A stretch of 64,000 nucleotides of DNA from Euphorbia lathyris (Eukaryota; Streptophyta; Magnoliopsida; Malpighiales; Euphorbiaceae), in NCBI RefSeq assembly GCF_963576675.1, contig NC_088911.1:133241929-133305928 (forward strand), written 5' to 3'. A model generated the notes under the pieces. That model had not been told where the DNA came from and ran no database searches. It worked only from the letters and a program-made list of their open reading frames with translations. The position numbers and the translations under genes are program-made. Shown here piece after piece: positions 54,511 through 64,000 of this stretch. Position 1 is the first letter of the stretch. Every line of letters starts with the position of its first letter.

Positions 54511-56007
54511 GTGAGATCCACTGTGACAAGGGGTTAGGGTATGGCAATGAGCTTATTGTGTGACATAACAAAACTACGTAGTTTTGATGCTAATTGAAAA
54601 GGGCAAGGTGGCAAATTTGTAAATAAAATGAAAGAGGGGATATAGAAAATTGTTTTATTTCTTTTCTTTATAATACATTTTCCCGACATCTCTAACATCG
54701 TTTTTCGAAATTTTTTATACTATTAGACTCGTCTAAATTAGACAGTCATTTTAAGATCCCTGAAACTCAAGTAAAAAAAATTCCGGTGAACGGAATCCGG
54801 GTGGACATTTTCCGGCGAGAAAAAAGTGCCCAGCAAATTCTCAAAAAAATCTAGAAAATGTAAAACGTTATTCTAAGAAACTTTAATTCTTGGGTCAAAA
54901 AAGGATTTCTTACGGTTTAGTCCCAATAAAACTTTTTCTATTTTACATGCTTCAACAATTTATTGGGTCAAAACTATAAGCAATCTCGCTTTGAGCTAAG
55001 AATTAAAGTTTCTTAAAATTATGTTTTACATGTTTTGGAATTTTTTGATAATTTTCTAGATACGTTTTTTGTCCTACTTACATTGTTCCAAATCAGTGTA
55101 CCATTTGTTCCAACATAATACTTATATTGTTCCAACAGAAAAATGTTTTATTTCTTTTCTTTAAAATACATTTTCCCAATATTTCTCACCTCGTTCTTCG
55201 AAAAAATTTATACTATTAGACTCTTCTAAATTAGACGGTCATTTTAAGATCCCTGAATCTCAAGTAAAAAAAATTTCGGTGAACGGAATCCGGGTGGCCG
55301 TTTTCTGGCGACAAAAAACGTGTCCAGAAAATTCTCAAAAAATTCCAAAAAATATAAAACATTATTCTAAAAAACTTTAATTCTTGGGCTGGATTGGGAT
55401 TTCTAACGGTTTTGACCCAATAAATTGTTGAATGATGTAAAATGGATAAAATTAAGGAAAAAGTTTTATTGGGACTAAACCGTAAGAAATCCTACTTCGA
55501 TACAAGAATTAAAGTTTCTCCAAATAATTTTTTACATTTTCTGGAATTGTTTGAGAATTTTCTGGACACTTTTGGGTTTTTTTTATCGGAAAACGTCTAT
55601 CTAACCGCCGGATTCCGTTGATTTGGGACTAAACCGTAAGGAATCTCATTTTGAGTCAAGAATTAAAGTTTCTCAAAATAATGTTTTACATTTTCTGGTA
55701 TTTTTTGAGAATTTTTTGGACATTTGTATCTCACAGAAAAACAGATCGCCGGATTCCATTCACCGGAATTTTTTTTTCCCGAGCTTCTGGGATCTTAAAA
55801 TGGCCATCTAATTAAGACGAGTCCAACGATATAAAATTTTTTGAAAATAAAGGTTGGAAAAATGCATTTTAAAGAAAAAAATAAAATAATTTTCTCTTTT
55901 CTTTTATTTACAAATTTGCCACCTCCTTTTGGTTAATTACAAAATTGGTTCTTGTCACATAATAAGGCTTGTCACACCATAAAAAATGTATCACACCTGA
56001 TTTCTCC
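54509..56007 (+). mobile_element. TA-microsatellite-flanked repeat element, copy 1 (1.5 kb)
   Basis: Bordered by (TA)n on both sides (54455-54508, 56008-56032). Left end GGGTGAGATCCACTGTGACA and the reverse-complemented right end GGAGAAATCAGGTGTGATAC are weak inverted repeats. The interior is a series of about 200-bp modules in alternating orientation, marked by TTAAGATCCCTGAA, GGAATCCGG, AATGTAAAACGTTATTCTAA and GAAACTTTAATTCTTGGG. No coding capacity. Integration into TA repeats recalls the rice Micron elements, but sequence relationship is unknown. Confidence 0.75.
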
Positions 56008-56032
56008 TATATATATATATATATATATATAT

Positions 56033-56612
56033 GGGAGGGCTAAAGTAAGAACACCTCATTGATGTGAGAATGATTTTTACGTGAAAACATTCATTAATGG
56101 CATTATTGTAAATACAAATATTTTTCAAATTGACCAAACTTGTCAATGTTAGAGGTAAAATTGCTTTTGACTACCAATGTTAGGGTAAAATTGCATCATT
56201 TTAGACGTTAAGGGTAAAATTGCTCATAGCTATAAATGTTAGAGGTATTTTTGCACCTTATCCTATTATAAAATAAAACACTTGTTACACAAATTAATAA
56301 AAATAATCTATATAAAAAAATAAAAAATAAAAATTTATTGAACGCAACAAAATCTTGTTCTTCCGGTAATTATGTTGTAAAAATATAATTAATGTTAAAG
56401 AAAAAACATATTTTGTGGAAATAAGAAGGACAATTTTATCAATAACAAATAACTAAAAACAACTGTTTAAGAATAGATCCAAAACGTTGCAGTTTTCAGA
56501 GAAAATGCTAAACGCTGCCGTTATATAAACCTAACTAAACGCTATATTTCTTGCGGTTTGGAGTGAAGCGCTAAACTCTATTCCGAAAAATTGAAACAAC
56601 ACCCTCTTAATC
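56033..56612 (-). repeat. rearranged MITE relics
   Basis: 56033-56100 begins GGGAGGGCTAAAGTAAGAAC directly after the TA repeat. 56120-56270 resembles the Mutator-like MITE arm seen at 11880-12037. 56270-56612 is the inverted, degenerate counterpart of 11072-11420 in the Harbinger-like element (ACCGCAAGAAATATAGCG in common, allowing mismatches). Confidence 0.65.
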
Positions 56613-56840
56613 TAGCAGTGTAAAACAAAATCACCTTTATTTAATGGACCTAGATGGCCTTCTTATTATACTCATAAAAAAAGAAAACTATATGTTAAAA
56701 AAAAATTCCATTCAATTACTAATTAGCGACATTCGTGTCAAAAAAAAAAATAGCGATTCATATTCAAACCAAAGAAATAGGTAATCTAATGATAAAAATA
56801 AAGTATCCATGGAGCAATTAATTAGCATATCCATTAATTC

Positions 56841-56850
56841 AATATATAAA
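56841..56850 (+). promoter_or_regulatory. TATA box of the secreted-protein gene
   Basis: CAATATATAAATAG lies about 125 bp upstream of the ATG, with no other element in between. Confidence 0.6.
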
Positions 56851-56967
56851 TAGTATTAAATCCTAAACCACTCTTTTAATTTCTTGCTAATTAAAATGTT
56901 AATCTTTGTGTATAAAATTCAATCGGTTTTTAATTAAACCAAGTTGAGGGAATTAATTAAAATAAAA

Positions 56968-57234
56968 ATGGGTAACGAAAACAGAGTTGTTGCATTTGCA
57001 ATTCTTTTCGTATGTTTAGCAATGCTTATTTCTTGTGATGCCAAAAAGAAGCATGCTGCCGATGCGGCTGCCCCTTCTTCTCAAACATTCGTCGCTCGCC
57101 AGTTTGCTCCCACCGGTGACCCTAAAGCAGCATCTGAACTCATCAGTGATGATGATGAAGATGCCGGACCACCTCAATACTTTGATTTTGGCGCACCCGA
57201 ATCCAGCCCGGACATTGCTACCCCAGCTAATTAG
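56968..57234 (+). CDS. 88-residue predicted secreted protein or peptide precursor
   Basis: I chose ATG 56968 (AAAAATGGG) because it puts a classical signal peptide at the N-terminus: basic MGNENR, hydrophobic VVAFAILFVCLAMLISC, likely cleavage after CDA. Upstream in-frame codons have no ATG. The mature part begins KKKHAADAAAPSS, contains an acidic run SDDDEDAGPP, then QYFDFGAPESSPDIATPAN to the end. Apart from C17 and C24 in the signal region it has no cysteines, so it is not a defensin-type peptide. Size, signal peptide and the Pro/Asp-rich C-terminus suggest a small apoplastic protein or signalling-peptide precursor; I know no matching family. A TATA box lies upstream. It is intronless and sits between two inverted transposon-like elements. 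Confidence 0.7.
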   Translation: MGNENRVVAFAILFVCLAMLISCDAKKKHAADAAAPSSQTFVARQFAPTGDPKAASELISDDDEDAGPPQYFDFGAPESSPDIATPAN

Positions 57235-59262
57235 TTTAATTTATAAAGTTCAGAGATGAGTTAGGAGGGAAATTTTTGCAGTAGGGCAGGGTGCAGTAGA
57301 GCCGATCAATAAAAAAATGCATAACATTTTGGGGGAAATCATTTGTGTTATGAAAGAGTGACATCTTTATTATTTATTTGTTTGTTTATTACAAAATGTT
57401 TAGGTAAATGTCGATAGATTCACTCATTTTCAAGGTCATGATAAATCATAGATATTGACGGTGATTTATTGTAGAATTTACAGATCGACTGTAAAAGAGA
57501 GCTAAATTTTGGTTAAGTGAGAAATTGAATCTTCACAAATAGGGATATCGATATGATTTTTTTTTTCTAGATTTTAGGTACTAACCATAGACATATTTTT
57601 TTTTTGTAATTAATCCATTGATTGATGGATTAGTATAGTTAATTAATTTTATTTAATTTCTAAATTTGTATGAATATGTGGTTTACCAACAGCAATGCAC
57701 TTTTATTTTTTGTCATAGAAGAATATATAAATATGTATTAATTTCTGATAAATCTCAAAGTTTATTAAATTTGTATTTTATATTAATCTGTTTGTTTAAA
57801 ATGTTTCTAGACTGATCATATCATATTGAATAAATGAAGAATGAATTGTGTAATTATTACGTTGAAGATTGGATGATTGGGATACAACGGTACAGTAGTG
57901 TTCATATGGATTCTAACTAATCAAATTATTGATTTATTACGGTTAAAAATCAAGACTTATTAAATCTAAATTTTATGATATTTTAATTTTACGATATTGA
58001 TCAGTTAATATTTATGGTAAAAAATCAAGGCTTGTTAAATCCAAAACTTTAGGATATTTTAATCTTATATTATTGATCGGTTAATATCTAGATCTGACTT
58101 ATTAATCTAAATGTCTATTGATCACTTAAAAGATATTTTAAAGTTCAATAAAATTCTAATAAATTTAAATCTTACGATATTAAGAGAACTCTTTGCAGGT
58201 AAAATAAAAATATTTATTGGACTTTTGTACCTAGAGTAAAAAGAACATGACAGTATTAAGAGAACTCTTTGTAGATACCTTGCTGGGTTGCTAATGTTGA
58301 AGGATTGCAACATTGATTACACAAAGACAGCTAAATGTATAGTTTTCTCTACATATTAATTAACGAAATTTGATGTGTTTGTTGCAGTCTGCAGGTATAG
58401 TTTTTTCAGCTATGGTGCTGCCTTATCATTTGTATAGATAGTATATTGTCACTTATTCATTTGTATGGACTCGCTAAGACATTTGTACTCATTAGATATA
58501 TAATATATGAAAGTATATTCTTAATCTTTGGATAAAAAATTTAGTTGATCTAATAAGATTTATTAAATATATTTTGTAATTATATATTTTATTATAAAAG
58601 GTATTTAAATATTATATATAAACTAGAAAAATTATTTTTTATAAAAAAATAACCTAAGAGGCTAAGAGGCCCTTAAACCGCCTCTATATGAACAATAATG
58701 TTGCTGAAAATTCACAAACCCATGCCACAACTGTCGCAAGTCCATCAAAACCGTTGCAGAATCGTCGTAAAAAATGACAAAACTAGCCATTCCAACAGAC
58801 ACTTATCCCGACGCCTTGTAAAAACCGTCGGTAGAATAGCGACACCTATTGTATGATGGTTTTCTGATGGTTTTGAAAACTTTTGGTAGAAACTGTAGTG
58901 ACAATTAATACCGCAACTAAAGTGGATAATGCCGTCCGTAAACGCTCTTTTATGATTTCGAATCATTTATAAGTGCTTTTTTTTTTTGTTTCTGTTCATT
59001 CCTCTTAGGATTTATATTATCTAACAACTTCTATATTCTCTACTTATGAACAATGTTGTAGCTTGAACTGGTCCAACATCACTATGTAATTATAACTCGA
59101 CGATATGGTTGTGCTCTACGCTTATGGCATTGTCCTCTACTCTTATACAATCTTAAGTAAGATCTAGAAGAGAGGATACCTCTCTCTTTTTTTTTTCATA
59201 CTAACATTTCTCATTTAATTTTTGAGAACGAACGTGTTTTATATTAAAATAATAAGCATAAT
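57235..59262. other. AT-rich intergenic DNA
   Basis: The first part is the 3' flank of the small secreted-protein gene. 57405-57540 is a weak relative of the SINE-like 51375-51525. 57950-58100 has a local duplication of TTACGATATTGATC(A/G)GTTAAT. 58680-58960 contains inverted ACCGTCG / TTTGATGG-type motifs suggesting a decayed CACTA end. No further gene seen. Confidence 0.5.
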
Positions 59263-59274
59263 TATATATATATA

Positions 59275-60837
59275 GGAGAGATCAGGTGTGACACATTTTT
59301 TATGGTGTGACAAGCTTTATTGTGTGACAATGACCAATTTTGTAATTAACCAGAGGAATGTGGCAAATTTGTAAATAAAAGGAAAGAGAAAATTGTTTTA
59401 TTTCTTTTCTTTAAAATGCATTTTCCCGACTTTTTCAACCTCGTTTTTCAAAAACTTTTATACCGTTGGACTCGTATTAATTAGACGGTCATTTTAAGAT
59501 CCCAGAAGCTCAGACAAAAAAAAAATCCGGTGAATAGAATCTGGCGATTTGTTTTTCTGTGAGAAACAAAATGCCCAGAAAATTTTCAAAAAATTCTAAA
59601 AAATGTAAAGCATCATTCTAAGAAACTTTAATTCTTGACTCAAAGTGAGATTCCTTACGGTTTAGTCCCAAATCAACGGAATCCGGCGATTAGGTCAGCG
59701 TTTTCCGGCGAGAAAACTGAAAGTACCTAGAAAATTCTGAAAAAATTCCAGAAAATGTAAAACATTATTTTGAGAAACTTTAATTCTTGGGTAGAAGTAG
59801 GATTTCTTACGGTTTAGTCCCACTAAAACAATTTCCTTAATTTTATCCATTTTACATGCTTCAACAATTTATTGGGTCAAAACCGTAAGAAATCTCGTTT
59901 TGAGCCAAGAATTAAAGTTTCTTAAAATAGTGTTTTACATATTTTCTAATTTTTTGATAATTTTCTGGTTATTTTTTAGTTTTACCTTTCAACATTATGT
60001 GTTGCAATATTTTGTTGGAACAATATAACTATTCTGTTGGAACAATATAATTATTCTGTTGGAAGAATATAAGAATTAAAATTATTTTCTAAATAATATA
60101 ACTAATATAAATTTGAAGATACTATATTAAATACTAATAATAGAACTATTTTGTTGAAAAAATTGGTACGTTGATTTATTCTATTGGAACAATATAAGTA
60201 TTATGTTGGAAAAAATGGTACACTGATTTGGAACAATTTCGTACACTGTCGGAACAATGTAAGTAGGACAAAAAAACATGCCCAGAAAATTATCAAAAAA
60301 TTCCAAAATATGTAAAACATCATTTTAAGAAACTTTAATTCTTGGCTCAAAACGAGATTCCTGACGGTTTTGACCGAACAAATTGTTGAAGCATGTAAAA
60401 TGCATAAAATTAAGGAAAAAAATTTACTGGGACTAAACCGTAAGAAATCTCGCTTTGATCCAAGAATTAAAGTTTCTCAGAATAATGTTTTACATTTTCT
60501 GAAATTTTTTGAGAATTTACTGGACATTTTTTTCGCCAGAAAACGCCCACCCGGATTCCGTTCGCTAGAATTTTTTTTACTTAAGCTTCAGGGATCTTAA
60601 AATGACCGACTAATTTAGACGAGTCTAATAAAAAATTTCGAAAAACGAGGTTAGAAATGTCGGGAAAAGGTATTTTAAAGAAAAGAAATAAAACAATTTT
60701 CTCTATCATCTATTTCCTTTTATTTACAAATTTGCCACTTTGCCCTTTTCAATTATCATCAAGACTACGTAGTTTTGTTATGTCACACAATAAGCTCGTT
60801 GTCACACTCTAACCCCTTGTCACACTGGATCTCACCC
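59275..60837 (-). mobile_element. TA-microsatellite-flanked repeat element, copy 2 (1.56 kb)
   Basis: Inverted relative of 54509-56007: the right end read on the minus strand is GGGTGAGATCCAGTGTGACA and the left end is GGAGAGATCAGGTGTGACAC. Bordered by short (TA)n tracts (59263-59274, 60838-60850). It has the same alternating internal modules, plus repeated TTGGAACAATATAA motifs at about 60000-60250. Many small differences from copy 1 indicate separate age and history. Confidence 0.75.
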
Positions 60838-60850
60838 ATATATATATATA

Positions 60851-61190
60851 GGGGAGGGATCAAGTGAGAACCTCCTCTTAGGTGATGACACTTTCTTATG
60901 GTGAGAACACTCAAAACTACGTCATTTTGAGTATAGAAATCAATAAAAAAACACTAAATGCTACTAGTGGAGGTAAACATTGAGTTAGCAACCAAAATTA
61001 GCAACCGGATTAAATTCGGCCGCTAAATAGCAACAGTTCGGTCGCTAAAGATATTTCCCAGTTGCAAAAAGTGTCGGCAGAAATGCCCCCATTTTAACAA
61101 CTTTTTTTTTGTTTACCAACCGTTCTGCAGTTGCAAAATAATAATAATAATAAATTAGAAAATAAAAAAGAAAAAAGAAACAAAAAATAT
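60851..61190. mobile_element. unclassified transposon end with TAGCAACC motifs
   Basis: GGGGAGGGATCAAGTGAGAA follows the TA repeat, resembling 56033. From about 60960 repeated TTAGCAACC / GGTTGC-type motifs in both orientations resemble CACTA subterminal DNA. Confidence 0.35.
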
Positions 61191-61229
61191 AAATCGACAA
61201 AAAGAAAAAGGAAAAAACATCGGGCTATT

Positions 61230-62176
61230 CCTCTCTTTCTCTAAAGGGTCCAGATGACCCTAATTCCTCTTTTTCACTCCTTCCAGACCTAATCCCTCTC
61301 CTCTCATTTTCTTCATGGTCGCTCCCCCCAATCCGACGAGTACTCATGGCCGGTCTCTCCTACGTTTTTTAGAAGATCTAGGAGTCCAGAGAAGAAAAAC
61401 AGAGTCCAGGAGCAGCGGTCTCTTCAAATCGATCGTGGCGTTTTGAAGCAGCGGTGGAAGAAGATAGAGATTCAATTAGACTCTATGGGTAACCTTTCTA
61501 TCTTTGCGTTTTCTGGTAGTTATCAATTAAACATAAGCTAATTAAACAAATTTTAGCTAAGTACACAGGGTAAATTAAGAGTTTTGCGCTTAATATTAGC
61601 TAATGTTTTTGCCAGATCTATTGTACTATGCTTTAATTTTAGTGTAAATCATCTATATTAGTTTAGGCTAACATTTTTTTTAAGATTTATTGTACTCAAT
61701 TTTAATTTCAAGAGTATAATTATCTATGCTTTAATTTGGTGAAAGGAAGAGTATTCCCATGTTCATGTGCTTCTTCTCTGAAGAATTTTGTTTCTGATTT
61801 ACTCTATGCTTGTCCATTTTGCAGCCTCTTTTTGTACTTGGGTTGATTTCTCTAGTTATATAGATGATTAATCTCTATGTGTATTTGTATACTTGTGATA
61901 TCCATTTGCAATTCTTTTGCTTTTAATATTCTAGAAAGAGGGCTAGCTTGAAATGAAATGCTCTTTAATCTCTTGCTCATTTATTTTTTCCATTGCAGCA
62001 ACTAACCACTTTTGAAATATCAGATTCAACTCTAAGAAAATCTCAGCCTTAAGAAGATGCCTTGGCTTGTGGAATTGGTGGAGGATAACAATGTAATGAA
62101 TGTTTATTTATTGCATTTATATAAATTTAGAAGTGTAAACAAAATAGGTGTTGACTTGATCTAGCTTTCAGGATGT
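61230..62176 (+). other. possible 5' exon-intron leader of an interrupted gene
   Basis: A C/T-rich leader (CTCTCTTTCTC, CCCTCTCCTCTCATTTTCTT) is followed by a GC-rich stretch, a possible donor (ATGG|GTAACC at about 61488), a T-rich intron-like region, and a possible acceptor (CCATTGCAG at about 61999). A short exon-like segment containing ATGCCTTGGCTTGTGGAATT follows. Another acceptor-like CTTTCAG occurs right before the gypsy LTR. This looks like a transcription unit broken by the gypsy insertion, but no protein family could be recognised. Confidence 0.35.
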
Positions 62177-62179
62177 TGA

Positions 62180-62671
62180 TGATGCGGACATCCTAGCTAG
62201 AGCCAGCGGATCCTAGGTGCATCGGATCCTAGACACATCCTGGAGCATCCTAGGGGGGGCACTAGAGTTGGCGGATCACTGGGGCGTACGAGAGGGAGGA
62301 TCCTCAAGCTATTCCTGGGCGGATCTCTAGGTTTACTTCCTCCCGAAGGAATTCACCAACAACCCTGACACTCCGTACCTGTACCTTTGTACTGATTGTC
62401 GGGACGTATTACCTATTTTACCCTTTTGTTGATAACCTTATTGTAACCCTAGTAGGGGTAGTCCTTGTCCTTTTTGTTATCATTAAGGGGATGTATTTAA
62501 ACCCCATTTTGTAAGAATGAGGCAACTTTTATCAATAAAAAATCATTCTCTTTGAGAACCTAAGGTTTATACCTTGTTACATTGGGATTCACTCCTTCTA
62601 GTTTAGCTAGAGAAGAACCTCTTTGTTGGTTTACGATTAAAACCTTCATTTATCGCTTTCAATCTGTATCA
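62180..62671 (+). repeat. 5' LTR of the gypsy element
   Basis: Starts about TGATGCGGACATCC (62180; 62174 or 62177 are also possible) and ends CTGTATCA. It contains repeated GGATCCTAG motifs near 62208-62252 and a TATTTAAA (about 62490) followed by AATAAAAAATC. Confidence 0.7.
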
Positions 62672-62673
62672 GT

Positions 62674-62686
62674 TGGTATCAGAGCC
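62674..62686 (+). promoter_or_regulatory. primer binding site, initiator Met tRNA
   Basis: TGGTATCAGAGCC two bases after the LTR. Confidence 0.93.
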
Positions 62687-62718
62687 GATCGTTTCCTGAC
62701 CCGAAACTGCTTTTGGCA

Positions 62719-64000
62719 ATGGTTCAACCCCGACAACCGTAAGATTCCATGGAGACCAGTGACCGGAGGTATGAGGAACTGAGGGAGCACCTCGCGGAGC
62801 AGATCCAAGCCAACCATGAGCGGCAGAGGCAAACCGACCAACGGTTCCTAGAGCTAGCCACCTCCCTAGAAAACTTCAAACTGGAGGTTCTGGCTCTAAT
62901 CTGACCCACCGTGGGAGGATCAACCCATAGAAAGGAAGGAGTCCCTGAACAACAGCTTCCACAAATGGGTCCTAGGGATCCTGAGGTAAGAAGACCCAAC
63001 TATGTCCTTGTGCATAATATTGATAGTGATATTGATGACTTTGAGGGTATTGGGGATGATGATACCGTTAGAACTACGAGGGATGTTGGGCCTGTTGACA
63101 ATCGACGTGTGGATGTTGCTAGAGTATACCTAGGTCTAGGAAACTTTGATAGAGATGATGCCTTTAAGCTAAAAATAGACTTACCATCTTTTGGAGGCGA
63201 ACAGGATATAGAGGGATTCTTAGACTGGTTATCGGAAGTTGAACGTTTCTTTGAGTATGCTGGGATTCCTGATAAGAGGAAAGCGAGGCTGGTGGCGTAT
63301 CACTTGAAGGGTGGCGCATCAGTTTGATGGGATCAGTTGAGGGAAGAAAGAAGAAGAGGGGGCAGAGATCCAATTAAATCTTGGCTATGGATGAAGGCGA
63401 TGTTGAGGGAGCGGTTCTTACCGCCGGATTATGAATAGTATATATACAGCTCCTACAGGGGATGCTCTCAAGGGACCCGAAGTATCCATGAATATACCTC
63501 AAAGTTCTTGAGGCTTTCGACAAGGGCCAACTTGTCAGAAACTGAAAGCCAAAAGACCTCTAGGTATCTAGAAGGGTTGAGATACAACATCCAGGATCGT
63601 ATTGGCACACAGATGGTGGTTCGGGTGTAAGATGCCAGGAATTTAGCCCTCAAGGCTGAATCCCAACTAACCGGGAGATCCAGGAGATCTGCCACTGCTG
63701 AGTGTACGCCTGGAGGAGGAGGCAATATGAAGTCCTATGACAAAGGCAAACAGGTGGCGAATGCCAGTGGGGCCAAGTTCAGCAACGTTGGAAGAGGATC
63801 TGGAGGAGATAATAGGCCTTACAAGGAGGTACCCATACCACCTAAGAACAACAACCCATACGCCAGGCCAACCCCTTTTAAATGTTTCAGGTGCAATGAG
63901 CCAGGCCATAGGTCCAACGAGTGTCCTAGGCGGAAGAGCGCCAACATGGTGGAAAGATATGAAGATGATTATGAAGAGGGGGATGAAGTGTTTTGTGAAC
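62719..64000 (+). pseudogene. gypsy gag with five in-frame stops, partial
   Basis: One register from ATG 62719 (MVQPRQP) stays in frame to the edge, with stops at 62740, 62902, 63325, 63436 and 63628 only. Gag features: a coiled N-terminus (YEELREHLAEQIQANHERQR), the retrotransposon gag domain (IEGFLDWLSEVERFFEYAGI, RKARLVAYHLKGGAS) and a zinc knuckle CFRCNEPGHRSNEC near 63880-63925. Four stops are one C-to-T or G-to-A change from the Gln, Arg or Trp codons expected in the family (for example GASV-stop-WDQL). The first, TAA after RQP, fits a Gln codon. No frameshift in 1.28 kb. Confidence 0.85.

Larger units (their letters stand above)
62180..64000 (+). mobile_element. Ty3/gypsy retrotransposon, 5' end (runs off right edge)
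   Basis: LTR, primer site and gag are present; pol and the 3' LTR lie outside. All the gag lesions seen are in-frame stops. Confidence 0.87.

Noticed and set aside
55623..55811. Frames at 55.6 and 60.4 kb with similar protein text (GLNRKxSxFxxRIKVSQNN)
   Set aside because: The similarity reflects the repeated noncoding module of the TA-flanked elements; the same module occurs in both orientations and with stops elsewhere.

Overview
The window is a retroelement-rich stretch of a dicot-type plant nuclear genome. The basis is AT-rich DNA, Ty1/copia and Ty3/gypsy elements primed by initiator-Met tRNA, L1-type LINE fragments with plant RNase H domains, an Au-type tRNA SINE, and hAT, Mutator-, Harbinger- and Stowaway-type MITEs. 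Bacterial-style features (operons, ribosome binding sites, CRISPR) are absent. The species cannot be named from the sequence. Only four short host genes are convincing: three tandem paralogues of a 105-residue protein of unknown function (24909-25226, 35403-35720, 43530-43847) and one 88-residue predicted secreted protein (56968-57234).

Layout: 1-3584 is the 5' half of a minus-strand copia element whose reading frame appears open. A SINE follows, then AT-rich repeats and LINE relics to 13.6 kb, with a Harbinger-like MITE carrying a nested Mutator-like MITE. From 13.6 to 36.6 kb there is a head-to-tail segmental duplication (about 13640-31570 and 31575-36600), with a third, shorter unit at 43300-44410. 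Each unit carries one copy of the small gene. Comparing units exposes empty sites, so several insertions can be delimited exactly: two hAT elements, a foldback Pack-MULE carrying an OVATE-family gene fragment, and a Stowaway MITE. A nearly intact copia element lies at 25938-30715. A second copia, lacking its 3' end, sits inside a LINE relic at 38326-42693.

45285-50563 is a complete minus-strand chromovirus-type gypsy element, probably of the CRM clade. Its gag-pol frame has eight stops and no frameshift, and the frame ends inside the 3' LTR. 52.2-53.6 kb is a TRIM-like miniature LTR element split by an hAT element. 54.5-60.8 kb holds two 1.5-kb elements in opposite orientation, each bordered by TA microsatellites, on either side of the secreted-protein gene. 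62.2-64.0 kb is the 5' end of another gypsy element, with five in-frame stops.

The host genes do not form a pathway. The main story is a tandem gene family with a duplicated promoter module, apparently homogenised between two copies, embedded in nested transposons of different ages and modes of decay.
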